The notes under the pieces: model-generated
Told to the model about the DNA's origin: nothing
Databases searched by the model: none
What the model saw: the letters and a program-made list of their open reading frames with translations, nothing else
Part shown: positions 7,365 through 14,826 of the stretch, one piece after another
How positions within the stretch are numbered: position 1 is the first letter of the stretch
How the letters are laid out: each line of letters starts with the position of its first letter
NCBI GenBank assembly: GCA_946061315.1
Contig: CAMGRB010000006.1
Span: forward strand, 1 to 14,948
Source: an uncultured Clostridia bacterium
Lineage (GTDB): Bacteria > Bacillota > Clostridia > Oscillospirales > CAG-272
DNA: 14,948 bases
Direction of reading: 5' to 3'
Position numbers and translations under genes: made by a program

Positions 7365-7868
7365 ATGGCAAACAGAATAGACGCTTCCACTCTCGATCTT
7401 CAGGAGAAGATGGTAGCACTCAACCGTGTTTCCAAGACGGTAAAGGGCGGACGTATTTCCCGTTTCACCGCACTTATGGTAGTCGGTGACGGCAACGGCC
7501 ACGTCGGATACGGACTTGGAAAGGCAGCCGAGGTTCCGGACGCTATACGCAAGGGAATAGAGGATGCAAAGAAAAATATGATAACCGTATCCATAAAGGA
7601 TACGACAATACCTCACGAGGTTTTGGGAAAGTACGGCGCAGGCTCCGTTCTTCTTAAGCCGGCATCTTTGGGTACCGGTATTATAGCAGGACAGACGGTC
7701 CGTGCAGTCCTCGAGCTTGCAGGTATAAAGAATATAAGAGCAAAGAGCTTGCGCTCAAACAACAAGACGAACGTTATAAAGGCAACGTTTGAAGGCTTGA
7801 AGCAGCTTCGTACAGTCGATGAAGTGGCAAAGACCCGCGGAATCGACGCAGACAAGGTGCTGGGCTAA
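7365..7868 (+). CDS. rpsE: 30S ribosomal protein S5
   Basis: This 167-residue protein has the typical S5 length. S5 sits at the mRNA entry pore, contributes to decoding accuracy, and its loop around residues 20-30 borders the spectinomycin site. Visible features are the double-stranded-RNA-binding-like N-terminal domain with [33 protein letters not shown], and the C-terminal domain with [26 protein letters not shown]. The KGGR loop shows no obvious resistance-type deletion. AGAGGAG lies before the ATG at 7365, after a 79-nt gap holding two inverted repeats. Confidence 0.98.
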   Translation: MANRIDASTLDLQEKMVALNRVSKTVKGGRISRFTALMVVGDGNGHVGYGLGKAAEVPDAIRKGIEDAKKNMITVSIKDTTIPHEVLGKYGAGSVLLKPASLGTGIIAGQTVRAVLELAGIKNIRAKSLRSNNKTNVIKATFEGLKQLRTVDEVAKTRGIDADKVLG

Positions 7869-7881
7869 GGAGGATACCGAG

Positions 7882-8061
7882 ATGGAAAAAGTTAAAGTAA
7901 CGTTAACAAAGAGCCTTATCGCATCCAAGCCCAATCAGAGAGCTACTGCAAAATCTCTCGGCCTTACCAAGATCGGCGACAGCATAGTATGTGCTAACGA
8001 TCAGGTTTTGGCAGGCAAAATAAAGGTTATATCTCACCTCGTAACGGTAGAGAACGCTTAA
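7882..8061 (+). CDS. rpmD: 50S ribosomal protein L30
   Basis: This 59-residue protein matches the short bacterial L30. It starts MEKVKVTLTKSLIASKPNQRATAKSLGLTKIG, with the family's pattern of a basic loop followed by LGL. L30 binds 23S and 5S rRNA on the solvent side of the 50S subunit. The frame is open upstream to 7819, inside rpsE, but AAGGAGG at 7867-7873 and the family start fix the ATG at 7882. It lies between rpsE and rplO as usual, and an 80-nt gap follows. Confidence 0.97.
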   Translation: MEKVKVTLTKSLIASKPNQRATAKSLGLTKIGDSIVCANDQVLAGKIKVISHLVTVENA

Positions 8062-8073
8062 CCTCATAATTAG

Positions 8074-8089
8074 TCTGCCAAACGGCAGA
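8074..8089 (+). other. Perfect hairpin directly after rpmD
   Basis: TCTGCC (8074-8079) and GGCAGA (8084-8089) form a 6-bp stem closed by the loop AAAC. It sits 12 bases after the rpmD stop. No T-run follows, so it is not a typical terminator. It shares bases with one of two alternative stems downstream (see 8088-8124). Confidence 0.45.
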
Positions 8090-8124
8090 AATTGATTGAT
8101 AAAATCAATCCAAAAATCAATTTC
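8088..8124 (+). promoter_or_regulatory. Mutually exclusive RNA stems upstream of rplO
   Basis: Two perfect stems compete here. Stem A pairs GATTGAT (8094-8100) with ATCAATC (8104-8110) around the loop AAA. Stem B pairs GAAATTGAT (8088-8096) with ATCAATTTC (8116-8124). Both use bases 8094-8096, and stem B also disrupts the end of the hairpin at 8074-8089. Stem B ends 3 bases before AAGGAGG (8128-8134) of rplO. The arrangement resembles a switch, but it could arise from short A/T-rich repeats (three copies of the TGAT/ATCA word). No ligand is known to me. Confidence 0.4.
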
Positions 8125-8141
8125 AATAAGGAGGATAAAAT

Positions 8142-8582
8142 ATGAAGCTCCATGAACTTTCACCTGCTGCCGGATCTGCAAAGGCCGCATGGCGCAAGGG
8201 AAGAGGAACCGGTTCGGGCAACGGCAAAACAGCCGGCAAGGGACACAAAGGTCAGAATGCCCGTTCAGGCGGCGGAGTAAGACCCGGCTTTGAGGGTGGA
8301 CAACTTCCGCTTTACAGAAAGCTTCCCAAAAGAGGATTCAACAATAAATTTGCGAAGGAGTACGCAACGGTAAACGTAAGCGCTCTTAACAAGTTCGATA
8401 ACGGCGACACCGTAACGCTTGATTCTCTCGTAAAGCTCGGCATAGTACGTAAGGAATATGACGGACTCAAAGTGCTCGGTAACGGGGAATTAAAGAAGAA
8501 GCTTACTGTTGAAGCAAAAGTCTTCTCGGCAACCGCCAAGGAGAAGATTGAAGCAGCAGGCGGAAAAGCAGAGGTGAAATAA
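8142..8582 (+). CDS. rplO: 50S ribosomal protein L15
   Basis: This 146-residue protein has the usual L15 length. L15 is a late 50S assembly protein with a long glycine-rich N-terminal extension. It starts [38 protein letters not shown] and continues with [19 protein letters not shown], all family hallmarks. AAGGAGG at 8128-8134 is 7 nt before the ATG. The secY ribosome-binding site lies inside its 3' end and only 2 nt separate the two genes, so the pair is probably translationally coupled. Confidence 0.98.
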   Translation: MKLHELSPAAGSAKAAWRKGRGTGSGNGKTAGKGHKGQNARSGGGVRPGFEGGQLPLYRKLPKRGFNNKFAKEYATVNVSALNKFDNGDTVTLDSLVKLGIVRKEYDGLKVLGNGELKKKLTVEAKVFSATAKEKIEAAGGKAEVK

Positions 8583-8584
8583 TT

Positions 8585-9931
8585 ATGTTTCGTACCTTGG
8601 CTAACGCTTGGAAATTAGAAGATTTAAGAAAAAAGATGCTCTTTACTCTGTTTATAATTCTTATATACAGAATAGGAGCTTGTCTGCCGGTACCGTTTGT
8701 AAACTCAAGTGTATTTTCTTACTACTTGAGCAGCGGAGCTAACGCAAGCGGCTCGATACTCGGATTTCTTAACGTACTTTCGGGTAACTCGTTCTCGCAG
8801 GCAACGCTTTTCGCACTCGGAGTATCTCCGTACATTACGGCGTCCATAGTTATCCAGCTTCTCACCGTCGCAATACCGCCCCTTGAAAGATGGGCAAAGC
8901 AGGGCGACGAGGGAAGAAAGAAGATAACGGCGCTCACCCGTTACGTAACGGTAGCGATAGCGCTTCTTACGAGTATAGGTTATTACCTCTACTTAAAGAA
9001 CTCCGGCTCGCTTCTTGAAGGCTGCGACGGATTCTTCTATGCAGTCGTAATAGTAGCTTGCTACTGCGCAGGCTCGTCACTCGTTATGTGGCTCGCCGAA
9101 AAGATAAACGACAGAGGTATCGGAAACGGTATATCTCTCATACTCTTTGCGAACATTATTTCAAGAGGAGCAGGCTTGCTTGACAACCTTATAAATACCA
9201 TAAAAGAGGGTATTGAAGAAAGTCACGTCGGCATAGCAGTAGGCTTCGTAGTATTCACCGTCGTTCTTATGCTCGCTATGATATGGTTCATCATATTCAT
9301 TTCGGACAGCGAACGCAGAATACCCGTTCAGTACGCAAAGAAGGTCGTCGGCAGAAAAATGTACGGCGGACAAAACACCAATCTGCCCATAAAGCTCAAT
9401 ATGACGGGCGTTATGCCTATCATATTCGCAAACTCGATAGTGACCATACCCGCAACCCTTTCGATGTTCTTTTCACCGAAGCAGGGAACGGCGTGGTACA
9501 ATATAGTCAAATTCTGTTCGAGCACCTCGTGGTTCTATGCGGTAATGACGCTTATACTTATCGTCGCATTCGCATACTTCTACGTTGCAATTTCCTTCAA
9601 TCCCATTGAGGTTGCGGGCAACTTGCAGAAAAACGGCGGCTCGGTACCCGGTATCCGTCCCGGTAAGGCAACGTCCGATTACATCTCGAAGGTTCTTTCG
9701 AGAATAACGTTCATCGGCGCTCTTGCACTTGCTGTTATCGCCGTGGTTCCGCTTATAATCCAACTTGTTGTCGGAGCTATAGCAAATCACGTTGAATTCT
9801 TCGGGCATCTCTCGTTCTCCGAGCTTGCGTTCGGCGGAACGTCGATAATAATCGTTGTCGGAGTAATTCTTGAAACGGTAAGGGAAATCGAAGGTCAGAT
9901 GACTATGCGTCACTACAAAGGATTCCTTTAA
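8585..9931 (+). CDS. secY: Protein translocase subunit SecY
   Basis: This 448-residue membrane protein is the core of the SecYEG channel that moves proteins across or into the cell membrane. About ten hydrophobic segments are visible, the first at about residues 19-39. Family motifs include the plug and second-helix region GVSPYITASIVIQLL (about 79-93), WLAEKINDRGIGNGISLIL (about 169-187), the cytosolic loop ERRIPVQYAKK (about 243-253), and the SecA/ribosome-contacting loop GIRPGKATSDYI with R358 (E. coli R357). The ending is RHYKGFL. It is slightly longer than the common 430-440 residues. GAGGTGA (8571-8577) precedes the ATG. Its place after rplO ties translocon supply to ribosome synthesis. 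Confidence 0.99.
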   Translation: MFRTLANAWKLEDLRKKMLFTLFIILIYRIGACLPVPFVNSSVFSYYLSSGANASGSILGFLNVLSGNSFSQATLFALGVSPYITASIVIQLLTVAIPPLERWAKQGDEGRKKITALTRYVTVAIALLTSIGYYLYLKNSGSLLEGCDGFFYAVVIVACYCAGSSLVMWLAEKINDRGIGNGISLILFANIISRGAGLLDNLINTIKEGIEESHVGIAVGFVVFTVVLMLAMIWFIIFISDSERRIPVQYAKKVVGRKMYGGQNTNLPIKLNMTGVMPIIFANSIVTIPATLSMFFSPKQGTAWYNIVKFCSSTSWFYAVMTLILIVAFAYFYVAISFNPIEVAGNLQKNGGSVPGIRPGKATSDYISKVLSRITFIGALALAVIAVVPLIIQLVVGAIANHVEFFGHLSFSELAFGGTSIIIVVGVILETVREIEGQMTMRHYKGFL

Positions 9932-9949
9932 TATATAAGAGGGGATTTT

Positions 9950-10606
9950 ATGAGTAAGAAGAACCTTAAAATGATATTCCTTGGCGCACCCGGTGCGGGC
10001 AAGGGAACACAATCCGACATAGTATCCGAGAAATATTCGATACCGACTATTTCGACGGGAGCTATGATAAGAGAAGCAATAAAAAACAATACCGAGATGG
10101 GTAAGGCTGCAAAGTCATACACCGAAAAGGGCGCGCTTGTTCCCGATGAGGTTGTTATCGGAATAATAAGCGAGCGTCTCTCGCAGGATGACTGCAAAAA
10201 CGGATTTATCCTTGACGGCTTTCCCAGAACGGTTCCGCAAGCCGAGGCGCTTGACAAGATGGGCGTTGAAATCAACTGTGTTGTCAGCATCGAGGTAGCG
10301 GATGATAAAATTGTTGAACGCATGAGCGGCAGGAGAGTCTGCGCAAAATGCGGAACATCTTTTCACACTTTGTACAATCCTTCATCTGACGGTAAGACCT
10401 GCGATAAATGCGGGGAAGAGCTTACCGTTCGTAAGGACGATGCTCCCGAGGTCGTAAAGAGCAGACTTGCCGTATATCACGACCAGACAGAGCCTCTCAA
10501 GGAATTCTACGGTAAGAAGGGCGTACTCAAATTGGTTGAGGGACAGGAGAAGGTGGAGGACACCACAAAGCTCACCCTCAAGGCAATCGAGGACGCAATA
10601 GCTTAA
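9950..10606 (+). CDS. adk: Adenylate kinase, zinc-lid type
   Basis: Adenylate kinase converts ATP and AMP to two ADP. This 218-residue protein has the usual length of the long, lid-containing form. The P-loop GAPGAGKGT is at residues 12-20, the AMP-site segment STGAMIRE at about 35-42, and DGFPRT at 89-94. The lid carries C131-x2-C134 and C151-x2-C154 (CAKC, CDKC), the four-cysteine zinc site of Gram-positive enzymes. The AMP-site segment has alanine (A38) where many orthologs have STGDM. ATG at 9950 follows AGAGGGGA. It lies 18 nt after secY and 4 nt before map, the common Firmicute order. Confidence 0.99.
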   Translation: MSKKNLKMIFLGAPGAGKGTQSDIVSEKYSIPTISTGAMIREAIKNNTEMGKAAKSYTEKGALVPDEVVIGIISERLSQDDCKNGFILDGFPRTVPQAEALDKMGVEINCVVSIEVADDKIVERMSGRRVCAKCGTSFHTLYNPSSDGKTCDKCGEELTVRKDDAPEVVKSRLAVYHDQTEPLKEFYGKKGVLKLVEGQEKVEDTTKLTLKAIEDAIA

Positions 10607-10610
10607 AAGT

Positions 10611-11378
10611 ATGATCCAACTTAAAACACCCGAGCAAATAGAGATAATGAAAACCGCAGGCAGAATAACTGCCGAGGCAATACTCGTTGCAAGGGATATG
10701 ATTCGTGAGGGAGTCACTACAAAGCAAATAGACGATAAAATTCGCCATTATATCGAGAAATGCGGGGCAAAACCTACGTTTCTCGGGTACGGCGGCTTCC
10801 CGGGCAGCGCCTGCATAAGCGTCAACGACGAGGTGATACACGGTATTCCCTCGGACAAAAAGGTGCTTAAAGAGGGCGATATTGTTAAAATAGACGTAGG
10901 TGCATTCTGGCACGGCTTTACCGGTGACAGTGCAAATACGTTCGGAGTCGGGAAAATATCAAAAGAAGCACAAAGGCTTATAGACGTCACAAGAGAAAGC
11001 TTCTATCGCGGTATAAAAGCGATAGAGGAGACGGAGCATCCGAGAATAGGCGATATCGGCTATGCAGTTCAGCAGTATGCCGAGTCAAGCGGATTTTCCG
11101 TAGTAAGAAAATACGTCGGTCACGGCGTCGGGCACGAGCTGCACGAGGATCCCCAAGTTCCAAATTACGGAACAGCGGGCAGAGGACCGCGTATCTACCC
11201 CGGCATGACGCTTGCCATCGAACCCATGATAAATCAAGGGACTTACGACGTTAAGGAACTTAAAGACGGGTGGGGCGTTGTCACGGCGGACGGTAAACTT
11301 TCGGCGCATTATGAGCACAGCGTAGCAATAACCGATGATGGAGTCATTTTGCTTACAAAAATAGACGGACTCGAATAA
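10611..11378 (+). CDS. map: Methionine aminopeptidase, type I
   Basis: This 255-residue enzyme removes the N-terminal methionine from new proteins at the ribosome exit. The pita-bread fold's five metal ligands are visible: D95 (KIDVGAF), D106 (GDSANTF), H171 (GHGVGHE), E204 (AIEPM) and E235 (HYEHS). H178 (LHED) and H77 (IHGIP) match the catalytic histidines of the E. coli enzyme. There is no N-terminal zinc-finger extension. The ribosome-binding site is weak: GAGGA at 10589-10593 is 17 nt before the ATG and inside adk, so translation may depend on coupling with adk, which ends 4 nt before. Confidence 0.98.
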   Translation: MIQLKTPEQIEIMKTAGRITAEAILVARDMIREGVTTKQIDDKIRHYIEKCGAKPTFLGYGGFPGSACISVNDEVIHGIPSDKKVLKEGDIVKIDVGAFWHGFTGDSANTFGVGKISKEAQRLIDVTRESFYRGIKAIEETEHPRIGDIGYAVQQYAESSGFSVVRKYVGHGVGHELHEDPQVPNYGTAGRGPRIYPGMTLAIEPMINQGTYDVKELKDGWGVVTADGKLSAHYEHSVAITDDGVILLTKIDGLE

Positions 11379-11380
11379 AA

Positions 11381-11417
11381 GAGGCTTTTCCGCGCGGCTG
11401 TAAATCGGAAGAGCTTT
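11381..11417 (+). other. 12-bp imperfect hairpin after map
   Basis: GAGGCTTTTCCG (11381-11392) can pair with CGGAAGAGCTTT (11406-11417) over 12 positions, including three G-T wobbles, around a 13-nt loop. It starts 3 bases after the map stop. There is no T-run after it, so termination is unlikely. It may protect the 3' end of the adk-map message, which would separate it from the infA part. Confidence 0.4.
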
Positions 11418-11447
11418 ACGGATAATGCTGTTACTTCACTATCCGTA
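11417..11447 (+). other. Second hairpin in the map-infA gap
   Basis: TACGGATA (11417-11424) and TATCCGTA (11440-11447) are exact 8-nt inverted repeats around a 15-nt loop. It directly abuts the first hairpin, sharing base 11417. It lies 42 bases upstream of infA. Together the two stems fill most of the 111-nt gap. The function is unknown. Confidence 0.4.
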
Positions 11448-11489
11448 TTCATCATAATTAAAGCATCCTAGAATATAAGGGGAGAACTT

Positions 11490-11708
11490 ATGGGAAAAGA
11501 GAACATTGTTGAATTTGAGGGGGTCGTAACGGAAGCACTTCCGAACGCAACCTTCAAAGTCAAATTGCCTAACGGGCACATAATAACCGCCCATATTTCA
11601 GGCAAATTAAGACTCAATTATATAAGAATATTGCCCGGTGATAAGGTTACCGTCGAAGTATCGGTTTACGATCTTACGAAGGGACGCATCACATGGCGCG
11701 CAAAATAA
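11490..11708 (+). CDS. infA: Translation initiation factor IF-1
   Basis: This 72-residue OB-fold protein has the exact family length. IF-1 binds the 30S A site during initiation and helps IF-2 and IF-3. The sequence shows [34 protein letters not shown] followed by [28 protein letters not shown], both hallmarks. AAGGGGAG before the ATG at 11490 is its ribosome-binding site. In many Firmicutes a small KOW-domain (L14e-like) gene lies between map and infA; none is present here, only a hairpin-bearing gap. Confidence 0.98.
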   Translation: MGKENIVEFEGVVTEALPNATFKVKLPNGHIITAHISGKLRLNYIRILPGDKVTVEVSVYDLTKGRITWRAK

Positions 11709-11724
11709 GAAAGGTGGTTTTATA

Positions 11725-11838
11725 ATGAAAGTAAAGCCTTCCGTAAAGAAAATCTGTGATAAGTGCAAGATAATCAAAAGAAAAGGTACCGTAATGGTAA
11801 TCTGCGAGAATCCGAAGCACAAACAGAGACAGGGCTGA
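11725..11838 (+). CDS. rpmJ: 50S ribosomal protein L36, zinc-binding form
   Basis: This 37-residue protein is the C+ form of L36. The zinc ligands C11, C14, C27 and H32 are visible in CDKCK and [11 protein letters not shown]. It starts [15 protein letters not shown]. The frame is open upstream to 11638, inside infA, but the family start and AAAGGTGG at 11709-11717 fix the ATG at 11725. L36 binds 23S rRNA near the base of the L7/L12 stalk. It lies 16 nt after infA. Confidence 0.97.
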   Translation: MKVKPSVKKICDKCKIIKRKGTVMVICENPKHKQRQG

Positions 11839-11876
11839 TTCAAACCAAACCAAATATTAAATGAGGTGAAAAACAA

Positions 11877-12245
11877 ATGGCTCGTATAGCTGGTGTTGAC
11901 ATTCCGAACGCAAAACGTGTCGAAATTGCATTGACATATATTTACGGTATCGGAAAGAAGAGCGCGCAGGACATACTCGCAAAAACGGGAGTAAATCCTG
12001 ATACGCGTGCAAAAGATTTGACCGACGATGAAATCGCGAAGCTTCGTGATGAAATCGAGGCAAACTACAACGTAGAGGGCGAACTCAGAAGAGAGGTAGC
12101 ACTCAACATAAAGCGTCTGGTAGAAATCAACTGCTATCGCGGAACCAGACACAGAAAAGGTCTGCCCGTAAGAGGACAAAGAACAAAGACCAATGCAAGA
12201 ACCCGCAAGGGACCTGCAAAGACGATAGCAAACAAGAAAAAATAA
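11877..12245 (+). CDS. rpsM: 30S ribosomal protein S13
   Basis: This 122-residue protein has the usual S13 length. S13 sits in the 30S head and bridges to the 50S subunit and the P-site tRNA. It begins [30 protein letters not shown], the helix-two-turn-helix region, and ends with [19 protein letters not shown] and a basic tail. GAGGTGA precedes the ATG at 11877. The 38-nt gap before it shows no convincing stem. The S4-binding pseudoknot known upstream of E. coli rpsM is not evident. Confidence 0.98.
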   Translation: MARIAGVDIPNAKRVEIALTYIYGIGKKSAQDILAKTGVNPDTRAKDLTDDEIAKLRDEIEANYNVEGELRREVALNIKRLVEINCYRGTRHRKGLPVRGQRTKTNARTRKGPAKTIANKKK

Positions 12246-12258
12246 GGAGTGTAGCGAA

Positions 12259-12651
12259 ATGGCAAACGAAAGAAAAGTCGTTAAGAAACGCCGTGAGCGC
12301 AAAAACATTGAAAAAGGCGCGGCGCACATCTGCTCAACGTTCAATAATACCATTGTAACCATCACCGACGTTGCCGGAAACGCAGTATCATGGGCTTCCG
12401 CAGGCGGACTTGGCTTCAAGGGTTCGAGAAAATCAACGCCTTTTGCCGCACAGATGGCAGCAGAAGCAGCTGCAAAAGCAGCTATGGAACATGGAATGAA
12501 AACCGTTGAGGTTTTCGTAAAGGGACCCGGACAGGGACGTGAATCGGCGATTCGTGCTCTTTCCACCGCAGGATTGACCGTTACCATGATCAAAGACGTA
12601 ACCCCGATTCCTCACAACGGTTGCAGGCCCCCGAAACGCAGACGCGTTTAA
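12259..12651 (+). CDS. rpsK: 30S ribosomal protein S11
   Basis: This 130-residue protein matches S11, which forms part of the 30S platform near the mRNA exit (E-site/Shine-Dalgarno helix) region. Conserved segments are [44 protein letters not shown] and the ending [21 protein letters not shown] precedes the ATG at 12259. The gene closes with two stops in a row, TAA TAA (12649-12654). Confidence 0.98.
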   Translation: MANERKVVKKRRERKNIEKGAAHICSTFNNTIVTITDVAGNAVSWASAGGLGFKGSRKSTPFAAQMAAEAAAKAAMEHGMKTVEVFVKGPGQGRESAIRALSTAGLTVTMIKDVTPIPHNGCRPPKRRRV

Positions 12652-12673
12652 TAAAAACAGGAGGAACAGCATA

Positions 12674-13294
12674 ATGGCAAGATATACAGGACCTTCATGC
12701 AAGCTCTGCCGCAGAGAAGGCGCAAAGCTCTATCTTAAAGGTGAGCGTTGCCTTTCCGACAAGTGCGCGTTCAACAGAAGAGCGTGCGCACCCGGACAGC
12801 ACGGCGCAGCAAAGAAGAAGATGACCGAATACGGTACGCAGATGAGAGAGAAGCAGAAGGCAAAAAGATATTACGGCGTTCTTGAGAAGCAGTTCAAGAA
12901 CTACTATGTAAAGGCCGACAATCAGGAGGGTATAGCAGGTGAAAACCTTTTAAGACTTCTTGAGAGAAGACTTGACAACGTAGTTTACAGAATGGGACTT
13001 GCAAACAGCCATAAAGAGGCTCGTCAGCTTGTGCTTCACGGACATTTCACCGTAAACGGTAAGAAGGCCGATATTCCCTCTATCCTTGTTAAGCCCGGCG
13101 ACGTTGTGGCTTTGAAGGAAACCGATTCGACCAAGCTCAAAGGACTTCTTGAGTCTATGAACGACAAAATCGTTCCGAAGTGGCTTGACGTTGATACGAA
13201 AGCGGGAAGCGCCAAGGTCGTTGCAATGCCCGAAAGAGACGATATCGATTTCGAGTTCAACGAGCAGCTTATTATCGAGCTTTACTCAAAATAA
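12674..13294 (+). CDS. rpsD: 30S ribosomal protein S4, zinc-binding form
   Basis: This 206-residue protein has the usual S4 length. S4 nucleates 30S assembly on the 5' domain of 16S rRNA and represses the alpha operon in E. coli. The N-terminal zinc site is visible as C9, C12, C26 and C31 (SCKLC, RCLSDKC), so this is the C+ form. The S4 RNA-binding domain spans about residues 95-160, with [34 protein letters not shown]. The gene is inside the alpha cluster, unlike B. subtilis. It ends TAA TAG, and a 147-nt gap precedes rpoA. Confidence 0.98.
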   Translation: MARYTGPSCKLCRREGAKLYLKGERCLSDKCAFNRRACAPGQHGAAKKKMTEYGTQMREKQKAKRYYGVLEKQFKNYYVKADNQEGIAGENLLRLLERRLDNVVYRMGLANSHKEARQLVLHGHFTVNGKKADIPSILVKPGDVVALKETDSTKLKGLLESMNDKIVPKWLDVDTKAGSAKVVAMPERDDIDFEFNEQLIIELYSK

Positions 13295-13297
13295 TAG

Positions 13298-13332
13298 CCT
13301 TTGTTCTTTGCGCCATTCGTTCTTTTCAAAGG
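13298..13332 (+). other. Long-loop inverted repeat in the rpsD-rpoA gap
   Basis: CCTTTG (13298-13303) and CAAAGG (13327-13332) pair exactly across a 23-nt loop. CTTTG (13306-13310) with CAAAG (13327-13331) is an alternative. No T-run follows. It is weak by itself, but it lies in a gap that also holds a GC-rich patch (13338-13350) and a second stem (13378-13394). Confidence 0.3.
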
Positions 13333-13377
13333 AGAGCGACGCGCGCGGGGAATATCAATGTTATGTAACCGTACAGC

Positions 13378-13394
13378 TTTTCCCGAGGGGAAAA
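13378..13394 (+). other. Perfect 7-bp hairpin upstream of rpoA
   Basis: TTTTCCC (13378-13384) and GGGAAAA (13388-13394) are exact inverted repeats around GAG. It is followed by A-rich sequence, not a T-run, so it is not a + strand terminator. It lies 47 bases upstream of rpoA and could be a processing or stability element that sets RNA polymerase alpha output apart from the ribosomal proteins. Confidence 0.4.
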
Positions 13395-13441
13395 ACAAAA
13401 GAAAGAATTGCATAGATTGAATAGAGGAGGGTTATTCAAAT

Positions 13442-14410
13442 ATGATGATAGAAATAGAGAAGCCTAATATTACGATAGTAGGCGAGAGTGAAGACGGTAA
13501 AAAAGGCAAATTTGTGATTGAACCCCTTGAAAGAGGTTTCGGAACAACCCTTGGAAACTCACTCAGAAGAGTGCTTTTGAGCTCTCTTCCCGGATATGCG
13601 GTATCGAGCATAAAGCTTGACGGCGCACTCCACGAGATGACTACCGTCGAGGGAATAACCGAAGACGTCACCGAGATAGTTCTCAACGTAAAAGGCATCA
13701 TATCCAAGATACACGGAAGTGCTGAAAAGGACGCAGTAATCGACAAGATGGGACCTTGCGAGGTAACGGCAGGCGATATACTGCCCGATGCAGACCTTGA
13801 AATACTCAATCCGGAGCTTCATATAGCTACGGTAGGCGAGGGAACACGTTTCCATATGGAACTCAAATTCGAGCGTGGCAGAGGATACGTATCACAGGAA
13901 AAGAACAAGAACGATCATATGAAGATGCAGACTGCTATTCCGATAGGTACTATCTTTACCGATTCGATATATACTCCCGTTTATAACGTAAGTTACAGCG
14001 TGGAGAATACCAGAGTCGGAAGCATCGCCGATTATGATAAACTGACAATAGAGCTTGAGACAAACGGAACCATCGGAGCAACCGATGCAATCTCCCTTGC
14101 AGCCAAGATACTCAACGATCATTTCACCTTGTTCGTAAACCTTTCGGACGAGGCAAGAAACGCAGAAACCATGGTTGAGCGTGAAGAAACCAAGAAAGAA
14201 AAATATCTTGAGATGACCATTGAGGAGCTTGACTTGTCCGTACGTAGCTTCAACTGCTTGAAGAGAGCAGGAATAGATAAGGTCGAGGATCTTATCAACC
14301 GTACGGAAGAGGATATGATAAAGGTAAAGAATCTCGGAAAGAAATCTCTTGACGAAGTAATTAACAAGCTTGATTCACTCGGACTCAAGTTGAAGAAGGA
14401 AGAAGAATAA
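13442..14410 (+). CDS. rpoA: DNA-directed RNA polymerase subunit alpha
   Basis: This 322-residue protein has the normal length of alpha, the dimeric scaffold of RNA polymerase that also contacts promoter UP elements and activators. The N-terminal domain shows [28 protein letters not shown] at about residues 24-51. The C-terminal domain (about 258-316) carries [17 protein letters not shown] and [11 protein letters not shown]268 and N271 correspond to the DNA-contacting R265 and N268 of E. coli. A linker rich in E and K joins them. GAGGAGG at 13424-13430 is 11 nt before ATG 13442; ATG 13445 is a second possibility that changes one residue. Confidence 0.99.
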   Translation: MMIEIEKPNITIVGESEDGKKGKFVIEPLERGFGTTLGNSLRRVLLSSLPGYAVSSIKLDGALHEMTTVEGITEDVTEIVLNVKGIISKIHGSAEKDAVIDKMGPCEVTAGDILPDADLEILNPELHIATVGEGTRFHMELKFERGRGYVSQEKNKNDHMKMQTAIPIGTIFTDSIYTPVYNVSYSVENTRVGSIADYDKLTIELETNGTIGATDAISLAAKILNDHFTLFVNLSDEARNAETMVEREETKKEKYLEMTIEELDLSVRSFNCLKRAGIDKVEDLINRTEEDMIKVKNLGKKSLDEVINKLDSLGLKLKKEEE

Positions 14411-14422
14411 TTCCTTAAAAAA

Positions 14423-14437
14423 GCGGACCGTGTTCGC
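14423..14437 (+). other. Small stem between rpoA and rplQ
   Basis: GCGGA (14423-14427) and TTCGC (14433-14437) pair with one G-T wobble around CCGTG. TCCTT (14412-14416) could also pair with AAGGA (14452-14456) of the rplQ ribosome-binding site, with this stem inside. The stems are short and the gap is only 56 nt, so this may be chance. Confidence 0.2.
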
Positions 14438-14466
14438 AAAAAGAATCGGCAAAGGAGGACAAATCA

Positions 14467-14808
14467 ATGTCAGGAACAAGAAAACTCGGCAGAACGACTG
14501 ACCACAGACGTGCAATGCTTCGCGGAATGGTCACCTTGCTTCTTGAAAAAGGCTCGATAGAAACGACCTACGCAAGAGCAATGGAGCTTCGTTGTGTAGC
14601 CGATAAAATGATAACTCTCGGCAAGACCAATACGCTTGCAAGCCGCCGCGCAGCGCTCGGATATATCACGAAAGAGGAAGTAGTAACCAAGCTCTTTAAC
14701 GAGATAGCACCGAAATACGCTGATCACAATGGCGGATATACACAGGTATATAAGCTCGGACCGAGACGTGGAGATGCCGCAGAGATGGCTCTCATCAAAT
14801 TGGTTTAA
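14467..14808 (+). CDS. rplQ: 50S ribosomal protein L17
   Basis: This 113-residue protein matches L17, which sits near the tunnel exit and stabilises the 23S rRNA domain III region. It begins MSGTRKLGRTTDHRRAMLRGMVTLLLEKGSIETTYARAMELR, close to the family start MxxRKLGRxxxHRxAMLRNLxxxLI. Its ending reads GGYTQVYKLGPRRGDAAEMALIKLV, also diagnostic. GGAGG at 14454-14458 precedes the ATG. As in many bacteria, it is the last gene of the alpha operon, and a terminator follows. Confidence 0.98.
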   Translation: MSGTRKLGRTTDHRRAMLRGMVTLLLEKGSIETTYARAMELRCVADKMITLGKTNTLASRRAALGYITKEEVVTKLFNEIAPKYADHNGGYTQVYKLGPRRGDAAEMALIKLV

Positions 14809-14826
14809 TTTTAACCGAATAAACAT

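Noticed and set aside
9950..10606. Adenylate kinase with STGAM in place of STGDM as a sign of lost function
   Set aside because: The P-loop, DGFPRT, zinc lid and arginines are intact, and variation at this AMP-site position is found in related Gram-positive enzymes to my recollection.
11447..11480. Possible promoter before infA (weak -35 near 11448, GAATAT/TATAAG near 11471-11479)
   Set aside because: The -35 match is poor at every acceptable spacing. Without start-site data it is not better than chance in A/T-rich sequence.
11607..12593. 328-codon open frame on the minus strand across infA, rpmJ, rpsM and rpsK
   Set aside because: It covers four conserved + strand genes and their gaps, and its composition (rich in C, S, F) is typical of antisense translation. 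No family was recognised.
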